Positions 26,424-35,458 of a stretch of DNA of 64,000 nucleotides are shown piece by piece (positions within the stretch are counted from its first letter, which is position 1; each line of letters begins with the position of its first letter). This DNA comes from Myxococcota bacterium (lineage in GTDB: Bacteria > Myxococcota > UBA727 > JABDBI01): assembly GCA_040387835.1 (NCBI GenBank), contig JAZKCZ010000002.1, forward strand, positions 791,276-855,275, written 5' to 3'. A program made the position numbers and the translations under genes. A model generated the notes under the pieces. The model was not told where the DNA came from. It ran no database searches and saw only the letters and a list, made by a program, of their open reading frames with translations.

Positions 26424-26867
26424 ATGAAGCCAAGCCAACTCCCCTTTTTTCTCTTTGCTCTTATATCTTTGTCTGCGGTCGCTGATTTTGATAAAAAACC
26501 CATTCAGCTGAAGCAGATCCTGGAACGCTGCTTGCGTACAGAGGGAGGCAAATTGGTTAAAGTCGAAAAGCATGGCTGTGGCTATTCGTTAGATTTGTCA
26601 CAAGGCGTTGGAGATCCTGCTCATGGTTTTCAGGTTGCTGCCGTCAATGTTAATTGGGATTACGCGTTCCTGATTAGAATGCGTTACGATCACGATTTCA
26701 GTAAACATATCTTTTACGATATCGTTGATACCAATGGCCAACTTTTTTACTCGCAATCATTTTTAGTTGACGAGATCATAGGATTTTTTGATGGCCTAGG
26801 GGCTGCTATGGGTGTGGATATCCCCGGGTTTAAACCGGTGGGGATGCGCGCTGGCGTTGAAGATTAG
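26424..26867 (+). CDS. secreted hypothetical protein
   Basis: The 147-residue product has a signal peptide (SQLPFFLFALISLSAVA) and a mature domain of mixed strands with two cysteines near the start that could form a disulfide. It contains VAAVNVNWDYAFLIRMRYDH and ends GVDIPGFKPVGMRAG. No family is recognised. It is followed by two LRR genes on the same strand and may belong with them. Confidence 0.6.
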   Translation: MKPSQLPFFLFALISLSAVADFDKKPIQLKQILERCLRTEGGKLVKVEKHGCGYSLDLSQGVGDPAHGFQVAAVNVNWDYAFLIRMRYDHDFSKHIFYDIVDTNGQLFYSQSFLVDEIIGFFDGLGAAMGVDIPGFKPVGMRAGVED

Positions 26868-26919
26868 CTAGCCTTTGCACTCTATTGACCTAAGTTTTAG
26901 GTTCCATATAAGTGTATTG

Positions 26920-28068
26920 ATGAAGTTGTTTATTTTGCTGTTTTTATGCACATTGTCAATCGATGCTGCTGCACAACAGGTGCTCCTCAAACGAGGCCAT
27001 GAAGCCTTGACCCTTCCGGGAAGAAGAAAATTGCCAAGGTTAGTGAAGCCTGAAACCGCGCCTGCTTACGAATATGTGCCGGTCAGTCTGTTGGCTGAAG
27101 ATAATACAAAATCAAAAGTGAAGAATTTCGATTTGCGTGAATTCGATCGTTTGGAACAGGCAATTAACGCTGGCGAGTATTTATCGATTCAGGAGCGATG
27201 GCGCCATTTGGGATTGCTGGTCCAGTATGAACGTTTAGAAAAACAGTTTGACCCAAGCTCTTTAGAATATAGCACTGGCCGGGTGAAGACTTTTCCCCAA
27301 AAGGTTCCTGGCATCAGATCTTTTGGTTGCTGCATTTCCACACCAGCTGCTGAAGTTAGCCAGGATAGATTTGAAAATCTTGACGCAGCGCAAGGGGGTG
27401 ATGATGGAATCCCTGAACGTAAATGGCGCATAGCGATGGCTGTAGCACATGGTATTTTGGATTTGAGCGACGTTAAAGGTGGACATATTTTAATCCAAGA
27501 ATTTATTGCCAAGATTGATGAAGACATTCGTGAAGGGATCGAAGTTCTGCAGCTTTCCGGCTGTGATCTGACCGAATTGCCCGATGTTAGCCCTTTGTCC
27601 AACCTTAAAAGAATTAATTTGTCGAATAACAATATAGCAACACGACCCGTGCATGGTCTTCCTATACGAGTGGACGTTGTAGGCGCCGATCATTTAAGGG
27701 CGACTTTGGCGCATCTTGAAAATATTGAAAATATCTATTTGGCGCCCATTGGCACGCTGCCGCACCGCGTTGATGTGGGTCAGGCTGATATATTTATGCT
27801 CCAGGGGGATGCAATTGATATTCTCTTTAAAATTAATAAGCTGTTCCGCTTGGCTCAATCTGGATTGCCGGTGGTGGTTTTTTCTGACAACGCACCAAAT
27901 TTGTTGTTCATCGTAGGCGTTTTTTTGATGGATCAAAAAAAATATTCAGCACAGCAAGCGACAGACGCGCTGGTTTCTAAGGTGGAGACCAGAGATAGCG
28001 ACAGGGAAACGTTGCTGGACTGTCTTCAGCGATGGTCACGCAAGAAAGCCGCGGCCCCGCCCCATTGA
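26920..28068 (+). CDS. secreted LRR protein with phosphatase-like C-terminus
   Basis: The 382-residue product starts at ATG 26920 with a signal peptide (LFILLFLCTLSIDAAA). The N-terminal domain (to about 140) is shared with the next gene, including LSIQERWRHLGLLVQYERLE and VPGIRSFGC. A short LRR stretch (LQLSGCDLTELPDVSPLSNL then RINLSNNNIA) lies in the middle. The end, GLPVVVFSDNAPNLLFIVGV then FLMDQKKYSAQQATDALVSK, resembles a dual-specificity phosphatase loop and following helix. The HCX5R residues are replaced (F, S and L), so it would be inactive. Host interaction is inferred. Confidence 0.65.
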   Translation: MKLFILLFLCTLSIDAAAQQVLLKRGHEALTLPGRRKLPRLVKPETAPAYEYVPVSLLAEDNTKSKVKNFDLREFDRLEQAINAGEYLSIQERWRHLGLLVQYERLEKQFDPSSLEYSTGRVKTFPQKVPGIRSFGCCISTPAAEVSQDRFENLDAAQGGDDGIPERKWRIAMAVAHGILDLSDVKGGHILIQEFIAKIDEDIREGIEVLQLSGCDLTELPDVSPLSNLKRINLSNNNIATRPVHGLPIRVDVVGADHLRATLAHLENIENIYLAPIGTLPHRVDVGQADIFMLQGDAIDILFKINKLFRLAQSGLPVVVFSDNAPNLLFIVGVFLMDQKKYSAQQATDALVSKVETRDSDRETLLDCLQRWSRKKAAAPPH

Positions 28069-28101
28069 CGCTATTTTTTAAGATTGAGATAAACTATACA
28101 G

Positions 28102-29184
28102 ATGATTCCAACCGTTTTTCTTATTTTAACCATATTTTCAATCCACGCGATTGCCCAACAAGTGCTTGCACCGGGGCGAAGTCGTATAAGTTTTCAACAC
28201 GTTAACCCCGATAACGCGCCCCCTGTAGAGTACGCGCCGGCTAATCCTTTGGCTGAACACAAAGCCTTTGCTCGACTCGAGGCGTTTGATTGGGTCGAGT
28301 TTTATCGTTTAGATGAGGCTGTAAATTCGGGCCGGTATTTAACGGTTGAGGAACGATGGCGTTATCGAATTCTATTGGTTCAATTTAAACGCTTAGAGAC
28401 GCAATTCGACTTAACCTCCTATGAATCCGATCAGAAACCAGCGAAGAGTTTTCATGCAGACGTTCCTGGCGTGAGGACCCTTGGTTGCGGCTCATCAAAG
28501 CAGGCTGCTGAGTCTGCTGCGCCAACTCAAACGGTTCCCAATCCTTTGACGGGCCCGCCTCGGGCCCTTGATAATTTACTGGCTTTGGCGGATCCGCTTG
28601 CTGACAGAGCTAAATTAAAAGGATTTCTAAGTCGACTGCCGGATTATGAAAGAAAATTATTCGAGGCACTCATCGATCGGGCTTATGCCAGCCGAATTTT
28701 TGATTTAAGCCGTATTAAGCTAGCGTCTCTAAACCTTGGCCAGGAGCCATCGGCTTGGCTGGAGAGGCTTTTCAACAACTTTCCCGCTGATTTAGCAAGC
28801 CAAATTACTGCGCTGAATTTGGCAGGATGCGGTCTCGAGTTTTTACCTGGCATTTATATGCTAACCGCTTTGGAGAAAATAGACTTATCAAGAAATCTTC
28901 TGAAACATTATCCGTTTGGCTATCACCAACGTTTAGGCATTAGAGCGACATATATATCTCATGATACAGTATTAATCCTGAGCGGAAATCCTTTTGGCAA
29001 CGAACCCCCCTCTGTGCGCGGCCTCGACTTTTCGGTTCGCGTGATTTTAGATCAGCATGATGTCATCCAGTCTGCTATCGGGGAGGAATATCGTAACCAG
29101 GCCATCCTTGCTCAAAGGCACATTGCTCACAAGTTTGAATTGACGAAAGACAGCGCCGGAGACGAGGGGGCGGCTGTACCTTAA
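28102..29184 (+). CDS. secreted LRR protein, paralogue of the preceding gene
   Basis: The 360-residue product has a signal peptide (PTVFLILTIFSIHAIA) and an N-terminal domain matching the previous gene: FDWVEFYRLDEAVNSGRYL, TVEERWRYRILLVQFKRLE and VPGVRTLGC. Two to three LRR units follow (ITALNLAGCGLEFLPGI, LEKIDLSRNLLKHYP, TVLILSGNPFGNEPPSV). It lacks the phosphatase-like end of its neighbour. The two genes look like a tandem duplication followed by divergence of the C-terminus. Confidence 0.65.
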   Translation: MIPTVFLILTIFSIHAIAQQVLAPGRSRISFQHVNPDNAPPVEYAPANPLAEHKAFARLEAFDWVEFYRLDEAVNSGRYLTVEERWRYRILLVQFKRLETQFDLTSYESDQKPAKSFHADVPGVRTLGCGSSKQAAESAAPTQTVPNPLTGPPRALDNLLALADPLADRAKLKGFLSRLPDYERKLFEALIDRAYASRIFDLSRIKLASLNLGQEPSAWLERLFNNFPADLASQITALNLAGCGLEFLPGIYMLTALEKIDLSRNLLKHYPFGYHQRLGIRATYISHDTVLILSGNPFGNEPPSVRGLDFSVRVILDQHDVIQSAIGEEYRNQAILAQRHIAHKFELTKDSAGDEGAAVP

Positions 29185-29212
29185 TAAAACGGCCCGCCAT
29201 TAGGGCGAGCCG
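29183..29212 (-). terminator. terminator for dnaK
   Basis: On the minus strand a GC-rich stem (CGGCTCGCC paired with GGCGGGCCG, one mismatch, 4-base loop) is followed by TTTTATTAA. This is a good intrinsic terminator shape for leftward dnaK transcription, and it also separates it from the convergent LRR gene. Confidence 0.7.
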
Positions 29213-29238
29213 CTCAATTTGGAGTATTAGATTCTAAA

Positions 29239-31119
29239 CTAGTTAGACTCTTCGAACTCAGCTTCAACTACCTTAGAACCATCGTCTGGCTTTGGCTCTT
29301 CAGCTGCGACGGCACCTGGACCGCCTGCTTTGTAGAGCTCTTCGGCCATTTTGTGGCTTGCAGCAGTTAGCTCGGTGAGGGCTGCTTTGAGCTCGTCCGC
29401 GCTTTGAGAGTCTAGCTTGGTTTTGGCTTCGGCTAGAGCTTTTTCAACGGGTTCAACCACGCCGGCAGAGAGTTTTTCTTTGTTTTCGGTAACCATCTTT
29501 TCAACGCTATAGATCATGCTGTCGAGCTTGTTGCGTTCTTCGATGGATTCGCGGCGCTTTTTGTCATCTTCGGAATGACTTTCAGCGTCTTTCACCATGC
29601 GGTCAATTTCATTATCAGACAGGCCTGAGCTTGAAGTGATGGTGATGCGTTGTTCTTTGTTTGTTGCGCGGTCTTTGGCGGACACATGTACGATACCGTT
29701 GGCGTCGATATCAAAGGTCACTTCGATTTGCGGCATACCGCGAGGTGCTGGGGGGATGCCTTCTAGGTGGAAACGGCCCAGGGTTCTATTGTCCCTGGCC
29801 ATATCGCGCTCGCCTTGGAGGCAGTGCACTTCCACGGAAGTTTGGCTGTCAGCTGCCGTTGAAAACACTTCTGACTTCTTGGTCGGAATGGTCGTGTTTC
29901 TTGGAATCAACACAGTGGTTACGCCGCCTAAGGTTTCAATACCAAGGCTTAGAGGTGTGACGTCCAAAAGCAGCATGTCTTTCACGTCACCAGCGAGTAC
30001 GCCTGCTTGAACAGCAGCGCCCAAAGCAACCACTTCGTCTGGGTTAACGGAACGATTAGGCTCTTTGCCGAAGAATTCTTTGACGACTTCTTGAACGCGC
30101 GGTGAACGAGTAGAGCCCCCCACCAAAACCACTTCATGGATATCGCTTACTTTCAGTTTAGCGTCAGCCAGAGCTTTTTTCAGAGGCTCGAGAGTTTTTT
30201 GAATCAAAGGCTCCAGCAATTGATCCAGCTTAGCGCGCGTCATCTTAATGTTAAGATGCTTAGGGCCCGAGGCGTCAGCGGTCAAAAATGGCAAGCTAAC
30301 TTCGGTTTCTTTCACGCTGGAAAGCTCGATTTTAGCTTTTTCAGCAGCTTCTTTGAGGCGCTGCATCACCATCTTATCTTTAGAAATATCAATGCCGGTG
30401 TCTTTTTTGAATTCGCCGTTTAGATATTGGATAATGACGTTGTCAAAATCGTCACCGCCCAAATGGGTGTCGCCGTTGGTGGAAATAACTTCAACCACAT
30501 TTTGGCCTACTTCCAAAATGGAAATATCGAAAGTACCACCGCCTAAATCGTAAACAGCGATTTTTTCTTCGCTTTTTTTATCCATCCCGTAGGCAAGGGC
30601 TGCAGCGGTTGGCTCGTTGACAATACGCTTGACGTCTAGACCTGCAATCTTACCTGCGTCGCGGGTAGCCTGGCGCTGCGAATCGTTGAAATACGCAGGA
30701 ACAGTAATCACTGCTTCAGTGACTTCTTGGCCCAAATAAGCCTCAGCAGCTCTTTTAAGCTTTTGCAAAACTTTGGCTGAAACTTCTGGTGGCGTCACTG
30801 TGCCGTTTTGAACTTTAAATCCAATACCACCATTATCAGTTTTAACGCTGTTGAATGGGTGCTTTTGGATTTCGCCTTGGCTTTCATCGAAACGGTGTCC
30901 AATGAAGCGCTTGGCTGAAAAAATAGTATTTTCTGGATTGGTGATGGCTTGGCGTTTGGCGGATTGACCGACCAAGATTTCGCCATCTTTGGTATAGCCA
31001 ACAACCGAAGGGGTGGTTCGCGCACCTTCTTCGTTAGCGATAACAACAGGCTCGCCGCCTTCCATAATTGCGACCACGGAGTTCGTGGTGCCTAGATCGA
31101 TTCCAATGATTTTTCCCAT
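29239..31119 (-). CDS. dnaK: chaperone protein DnaK (Hsp70)
   Basis: Hsp70 chaperone of 626 residues. Diagnostic motifs are [34 protein letters not shown] and [15 protein letters not shown] in the ATPase domain, and [14 protein letters not shown] starting the substrate domain. An acidic tail contains [19 protein letters not shown]. It lies 48 bases downstream of speB, and no CIRCE inverted repeat is visible in the gap. grpE and dnaJ are not adjacent, unlike the usual cluster. Confidence 0.98.
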   Translation of the reverse strand: MGKIIGIDLGTTNSVVAIMEGGEPVVIANEEGARTTPSVVGYTKDGEILVGQSAKRQAITNPENTIFSAKRFIGHRFDESQGEIQKHPFNSVKTDNGGIGFKVQNGTVTPPEVSAKVLQKLKRAAEAYLGQEVTEAVITVPAYFNDSQRQATRDAGKIAGLDVKRIVNEPTAAALAYGMDKKSEEKIAVYDLGGGTFDISILEVGQNVVEVISTNGDTHLGGDDFDNVIIQYLNGEFKKDTGIDISKDKMVMQRLKEAAEKAKIELSSVKETEVSLPFLTADASGPKHLNIKMTRAKLDQLLEPLIQKTLEPLKKALADAKLKVSDIHEVVLVGGSTRSPRVQEVVKEFFGKEPNRSVNPDEVVALGAAVQAGVLAGDVKDMLLLDVTPLSLGIETLGGVTTVLIPRNTTIPTKKSEVFSTAADSQTSVEVHCLQGERDMARDNRTLGRFHLEGIPPAPRGMPQIEVTFDIDANGIVHVSAKDRATNKEQRITITSSSGLSDNEIDRMVKDAESHSEDDKKRRESIEERNKLDSMIYSVEKMVTENKEKLSAGVVEPVEKALAEAKTKLDSQSADELKAALTELTAASHKMAEELYKAGGPGAVAAEEPKPDDGSKVVEAEFEESN

Positions 31120-31167
31120 GTGATGAAACTCCTCGTTTTAGTTAAAATAAGCAGAATTGAGCCAGCG

Positions 31168-32130
31168 TCAAGTGTAGGTCTTTAATGCAAAGCCTATCAT
31201 CTTATACAGTACCCGGGCGCCTACATTGGCATCCCAGCACTCGCCCCAGCTGTCCTTGGCTAAGTCTGATGGCACTGCGACTTCCACCAAATCCAGGCCG
31301 ATGATTGTTTTCCCTGAGCTAGCTAAAATCTCCAGCAAGGTGACAAACTCGTCGAATCTGAGACCACCCGGTACCGGGGTTCCGGTGCTTGGGCAAAGGG
31401 TTGGATCCAGGCCATCTATATCAACCGATAAGTAAACTTTTTGCGGCAGGTGACTGATTATGTTTTCAAAAAAGGGCATGAGTTTGCCGCTCATCCGGGC
31501 GCGTCTCAGGTCCGGATCGAAAAAAGTTTGAACCCGGCCGCTGCTGCCGTCAATCAAATCCGCTTCTTCATCGCAATAATCGCGCACGCCGACTTGGATC
31601 AGACGCGCAACCTGGGGCACCTGTGTCACCACGTTATACATGATGGATGCGTGCGAATCGGCGAAATCGTTATAGCCCTGTCTAAGGTCTGCATGCGCAT
31701 CAATGTGCAAAATACCGATGCTTTCATGATGTTCCGCGCAGGCACGAATGTTGCCCAAGGGCACACTGTGATCACCACCCAAGATCACCGGTGTCTGGCC
31801 TTTTGCCAAAATTCCTTTTGACCATTCATAAGTGAAAGCATTATTTTGAGCCGTAAGTTTATTAACAACTTCAGGATCTTTGCTGGCGGTAGCCTGCGCA
31901 TTGCGCTTTAGCACGTCTTCTGGAATCGGCGCCATGTGAATCCCGGCCAAATAAGGCGAGCCGACATCGACGTCACGTAAATCGACCTGAACACTGGCCG
32001 CAAAAATAGCCGCCGGTCCATTGGCTGTCCCCGAGCGATAAGAGGTTGTAGCATCAAACGGCACTGGCAAAATCTGAAACCGTGCAGTCATTGGATCGCA
32101 CGGCGCATCATAAATTTCGTGAGTCATCAA
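31168..32130 (-). CDS. speB: agmatinase / arginase-family ureohydrolase
   Basis: This Mn-dependent ureohydrolase of 320 residues is most likely agmatinase, which makes putrescine. The metal-binding segments are VILGGDHSVPLG, LHIDAHADLRQGYNDFADSHA and SVDIDGLDPTLCP, and the CPSTGTPVPGG stretch suits agmatinase. The start ATG is at 32130 or one codon later. No speA gene is in the window, so guanidinobutyrase or arginase activity is not excluded. dnaK follows on the same strand. Confidence 0.88.
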   Translation of the reverse strand: MMTHEIYDAPCDPMTARFQILPVPFDATTSYRSGTANGPAAIFAASVQVDLRDVDVGSPYLAGIHMAPIPEDVLKRNAQATASKDPEVVNKLTAQNNAFTYEWSKGILAKGQTPVILGGDHSVPLGNIRACAEHHESIGILHIDAHADLRQGYNDFADSHASIMYNVVTQVPQVARLIQVGVRDYCDEEADLIDGSSGRVQTFFDPDLRRARMSGKLMPFFENIISHLPQKVYLSVDIDGLDPTLCPSTGTPVPGGLRFDEFVTLLEILASSGKTIIGLDLVEVAVPSDLAKDSWGECWDANVGARVLYKMIGFALKTYT

Positions 32131-32240
32131 GCTTTCCTACCCCCCCTCTAAGCTGCTGGCAAGATCGAACCCTGCGGGTGTCCTTGGCTGATAGCCCGAT
32201 GGCCTTTCCTAAAGCCCTCTAAGGCGTTAAGCTCTTGGAT

Positions 32241-32873
32241 ATGGTTTTAATCGCCCCTTCGATTTTGTCTGCTGATTGGTCTCGCTTGGCTGAAGAGGTG
32301 CGCGCGATCGATCACGCCGGTGCGGATTGGATCCATTTGGATGTGATGGACGGTCATTTTGTGCCGAATCTAACATTTGGCCCTAAAATGATCGGGACCA
32401 TTCGAAAGCTTACGGGTAAATTTCTGGATGCGCATTTAATGATTACTCAACCGGAATTATGGATCGAGCGTTATGTCCAGGCTGGGGCGGATTCGATTAC
32501 CATTCATGCGGAAGCTTGCGCGGATCTGCCGGGTGCGATTTCGATGATTAAGGCACTGGGAAAAAAGGCTGGTGTGGCGCTTCGGCCAGATACTTCCGAG
32601 ACGATCTTGGAAGGCTTGTGGGATGACATTGATATGGTGTTGGTCATGACGGTGGAGCCGGGTTTTGGCGGGCAGTCTTTCATGCCTGGGCCGGTGGATA
32701 AAATCGGCCGGATTAAAGCCGTTTCGAAATGTTTGATTCAAGTTGACGGTGGTATTAATGCAACCACCGCGGACATTGTGAAAAAAGCCGGCGCGGATGT
32801 ATTGGTGGCGGGCTCATATGTATTTGATAACGATTACGCTCAGGCGATCGCTACCTTAAAGGGCTTTGCATAA
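32241..32873 (+). CDS. rpe: ribulose-phosphate 3-epimerase
   Basis: TIM-barrel epimerase of the pentose phosphate pathway, 210 residues. IAPSILSADWSRLAEEV, HLDVMDGHFVPNLTFGP, MTVEPGFGGQSFMP and VDGGINATTA carry the metal ligands and catalytic Asp residues. ATG 32241 is the family start; a TTG lies two codons upstream. Its last 18 bases overlap the convergent rsmB gene. Confidence 0.97.
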   Translation: MVLIAPSILSADWSRLAEEVRAIDHAGADWIHLDVMDGHFVPNLTFGPKMIGTIRKLTGKFLDAHLMITQPELWIERYVQAGADSITIHAEACADLPGAISMIKALGKKAGVALRPDTSETILEGLWDDIDMVLVMTVEPGFGGQSFMPGPVDKIGRIKAVSKCLIQVDGGINATTADIVKKAGADVLVAGSYVFDNDYAQAIATLKGFA

Positions 32874-34061
32874 GCGCGCGGCAAAAAAAGCGTCGGCTTG
32901 ATCTAGATGCGGCCAGAGCGTGATTTCGCCCAATTTACCTACCGTATGGGCTGGTAGCCAAGGCAGCGTTTTTCTTGGATCATCACGGGTAAATTCGGGA
33001 TGCTTCGCCAAAAAAGCTGAGATTTGATCTCTGCCTTCTGAATGCAGTGGTGAGCAAACCGAGTAGACTAGAACGCCGCCGGGTTTAACTTTGCTCGCAG
33101 ATGCTTCTAGTAGTTCGGCCTGAAGCGTGGCAAGCTCTTGGATATTTTCTTTTGTGCGCCAGAATTTAATTTCTGGGTGTCTTCTTAGAGTGCCATAACC
33201 CGAGCAAGGGGCGTCTAATAACACCGCATCGGCGGGATTGAGGTCGATGGTTCTAAAATCACCGGCTTTGGTTTCGATGTTTTTATCAACTAAGCTTAAC
33301 CGAGACTCGCTCTGATCGACTGCGAGGACTTGGCCAGTATCGCCAACTGCTTCTTTTAAAATGCGAGACTTAGAACCCGGGGCAGCGCAGGCATCGATCA
33401 CATAGGCACCCTTGGGTGGATTAACCAGTAGACCTGCGACTTGCGAGGCGGGGTCTTGGACCCAAGCTCCTGCGAGAGCTGCTCCAGGTACAAAGGGGTG
33501 GGTGCCTTGCTCGGGCGTTCTATACCAAGTTTGAGGCCGATCGTTCATGGCGATAGCGGCTTCAAGACGGTTCTCTTCGGGCAGAGCTTCGATTAAAAAC
33601 ACGGGCAGACCTAAAGCTTTGGCCATTTTTGCTGGAGAGTCAGTGGGTTTAAGCGTGAGATGAGGAGACGAGCCTAAATTTCTTAGGATGGCATTGGCAA
33701 AGCCGGCCATGCCGGGGCGCTTTTTCTTGATGAGGTTAACGCCAGCAGAGACAGCGGCGTAGGCGGGGATGGTTTCGCTGAGGTGTTGAAGTTGATAGGC
33801 GGCGACCAAGAGATGGCATTTTAAATCCAGTGCCAGCTTAGGATTTGGCTTGTTCATGGCGCGCATGATGCTGTCTTCGAGCACCGGCAACCATCGCAGC
33901 GTTCCATAAACGAGTTCAGTGCAAAAGCCCTTGTCCCGATTACTGTCATCCCGGCCAGGCATATTGTCCAACGCTTTCGACAACACCTGCTTCGAAAAAC
34001 TTTTATGTTCCAGGATGTGCCCAATGACTTGAGCGGCTATTTTTCTAGGATCTGTAGACAT
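32856..34061 (-). CDS. rsmB: 16S rRNA (cytosine967-C5)-methyltransferase RsmB
   Basis: The 401 residues comprise an N-terminal NusB-like RNA-binding domain and a SAM methyltransferase. Motifs are DACAAPGSKSRILKEAVG, the catalytic-Cys motif LLDAPCSGYGTLRRHP and the release-Cys motif YSVCSPLHSEG. Codons 35-38 region (MPGRDDSN) come from a piece of the GTCATCCCGGCC repeat read in reverse, sitting in a surface loop just before the conserved CTELVYGTLRW. The start overlaps the esterase gene by 25 bases. Confidence 0.95.
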   Translation of the reverse strand: MSTDPRKIAAQVIGHILEHKSFSKQVLSKALDNMPGRDDSNRDKGFCTELVYGTLRWLPVLEDSIMRAMNKPNPKLALDLKCHLLVAAYQLQHLSETIPAYAAVSAGVNLIKKKRPGMAGFANAILRNLGSSPHLTLKPTDSPAKMAKALGLPVFLIEALPEENRLEAAIAMNDRPQTWYRTPEQGTHPFVPGAALAGAWVQDPASQVAGLLVNPPKGAYVIDACAAPGSKSRILKEAVGDTGQVLAVDQSESRLSLVDKNIETKAGDFRTIDLNPADAVLLDAPCSGYGTLRRHPEIKFWRTKENIQELATLQAELLEASASKVKPGGVLVYSVCSPLHSEGRDQISAFLAKHPEFTRDDPRKTLPWLPAHTVGKLGEITLWPHLDQADAFFAARLCKAL

Positions 34062-34696
34062 TGCTTAATTAATTCTTTGTGATCGTAATCGACAGGTAAA
34101 ATATGCGCAGACCTCGGCAGAATAACCGGTCGGTTTACGAATAAAGACGAAGCCTTGATATCCACGGTGTGATCGTGGGCTCCAAAAAAAGTATAAATCG
34201 GGCAGCTGACTTCGGGCAGAGCTTTAATGGCCCGCATGCGTAGCGCGTCGAATTCGGGCAAGGAATGCGACGGAACCACTGGATAGGCTTTGCTTGCGGC
34301 GCGAGCGATGGGATCTTCGATATCACTTCCAGCGTATTTTTTAAAAGTTGGAAAATATTTGAGCAGACCTTGTTTTGCAGCCCACACGCCCATGCGGCCA
34401 AATGGCTGTAGGATAAATGCCGGCGATAATAAGATGAGTTTCGCTTTAGGTCTTTCGGCTGCCAGAATGACACCGATCAAGGCCCCCATGGATAGACCGA
34501 TAATGACGTCTGCGTCAAAGCTACGCGCGCTGGCAATCCAGTCAACAGCGCGAATGCCCTGCATGTCTGCAGGGACGGTGCCGTGGCCGGGTAAATTGGG
34601 TCTATGACAAGTATGACCGGCCTGCTCCAGAGCGATTTCCAGTGGCAGCAAATCATCTCGGTGGCCTGTGAACCCGTGCAATAGAAGAATTGACAT
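34037..34696 (-). CDS. alpha/beta hydrolase, monoacylglycerol lipase/esterase type
   Basis: The 219-residue alpha/beta hydrolase is close to the thermostable carboxylesterases (Est30-like). SILLLHGFTGHRDDL gives the oxyanion HG motif, IIGLSMGALIG holds the nucleophile Ser, and AHDHTVDIKAS and SAHILPVDYD carry the Asp and His. No signal peptide is visible, so it is cytoplasmic. The substrate is not known. It overlaps both its operon neighbours, DUF2203 upstream (one base) and rsmB downstream. Confidence 0.85.
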   Translation of the reverse strand: MSILLLHGFTGHRDDLLPLEIALEQAGHTCHRPNLPGHGTVPADMQGIRAVDWIASARSFDADVIIGLSMGALIGVILAAERPKAKLILLSPAFILQPFGRMGVWAAKQGLLKYFPTFKKYAGSDIEDPIARAASKAYPVVPSHSLPEFDALRMRAIKALPEVSCPIYTFFGAHDHTVDIKASSLFVNRPVILPRSAHILPVDYDHKELIKQCLQILEK

Positions 34697-35130
34697 TAGT
34701 GGACTACTGTAGAGCCGAATTCTTCAGGATTTTCAATGCCGCGGCGGGTTAAAAAACTTTCATCGACCGGATGCCAATGTCTGATCTCATCTTCTCCGCC
34801 TTCCCAGCATAAAAATACCGGTTGTTGATGGCGTTCGGCCCTAAAATCGATGCGGGCAGGGAAAATGCTTTTCACTAAAGCGCCATATTGCTGAATGCCC
34901 ATCATTTCATCGCGAATTTTAAGCTCAATTTGCTTCAGGCGTTCCCTGGCTTCCTCGGCTTCTTTGCTTAAGTTTGGCACCCCGGTGGTATCCAGCTGAG
35001 CTAGACTTCCTAAAATTCGCTCCTGCAGGACATGACCTTCGGTCACCAAAAGATGTATTTTGGAGATATGTTCTTTTAATATGGGCAAAAAGAGGTTGGC
35101 CTCTTGAAGCGTGATAGAACGAAAGATCAT
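34696..35130 (-). CDS. DUF2203 family protein
   Basis: The 144-residue soluble protein has a helical N-terminal half and the conserved C-terminal block PVFLCWEGGEDEIRHWHPVD with FLTRRGI, the mark of DUF2203. The LCW-GE-WH pattern recalls a metal or RNA site, but no function is established. It heads a three-gene leftward operon with the esterase and rsmB. Confidence 0.88.
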   Translation of the reverse strand: MIFRSITLQEANLFLPILKEHISKIHLLVTEGHVLQERILGSLAQLDTTGVPNLSKEAEEARERLKQIELKIRDEMMGIQQYGALVKSIFPARIDFRAERHQQPVFLCWEGGEDEIRHWHPVDESFLTRRGIENPEEFGSTVVH

Positions 35131-35174
35131 AATTCTATTGTAAACCCGGGATATCTTTAGGCAAGGAGCATTTT

Positions 35175-35426
35175 ATGAAAACCAACGAGAACGTATCAGA
35201 ATCACTCGGATACCCTAATCTGGAGGCATTGATCGAACAGCCCAACCCAGACATTGCGAGTATGAAAGCCAGTCAAAAAGCACTCGAAGAACTTTCAAAA
35301 ACAGCAAAGAGTGCAAAAGATAAAGGTTCTGCAAAAATTGCAGTATTGGCATATACCCGATTCTTTGAGCTTTTTGACAAGCTATTAGAAGTGCGTTCTA
35401 AAATGGTCGAAAAAAGTACCAAATAG
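35175..35426 (+). CDS. 83-residue helical protein of the needle-like locus
   Basis: No family is certain. The product is about the size of type III secretion needle subunits or their small YscE-type chaperones. It consists of two predicted helices (SMKASQKALEELSKTAKSAK and IAVLAYTRFFELFDKLLEVR) after a disordered start. AAGGAG sits 6 bases before ATG. It is the first gene of a rightward cluster with two needle-like Gly-rich proteins and a TPR chaperone. A role as chaperone or structural subunit is inferred from that context only. Confidence 0.65.
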   Translation: MKTNENVSESLGYPNLEALIEQPNPDIASMKASQKALEELSKTAKSAKDKGSAKIAVLAYTRFFELFDKLLEVRSKMVEKSTK

Positions 35427-35434
35427 GACTAAAA

Positions 35435-35458
35435 TCTGATCATGGGGGCGATCAGATG
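35435..35458 (+). promoter_or_regulatory. hairpin enclosing the start of a needle-like gene
   Basis: TCTGATC and GATCAGA form a perfect 7-bp stem whose 8-base loop is ATGGGGGC. The last stem base is the A of the ATG at 35456, and the GGGGG in the loop is the only purine-rich ribosome-binding candidate. The structure could gate translation, or just separate it from the previous gene. Confidence 0.45.

Noticed and set aside
29597..30010. Plus-strand frame inside dnaK
   Set aside because: Antisense shadow of the conserved substrate-binding domain; no independent features.
31120..31167. CIRCE/HrcA operator upstream of dnaK
   Set aside because: The TTAGCACTC...GAGTGCTAA inverted repeat is not present in the gap.
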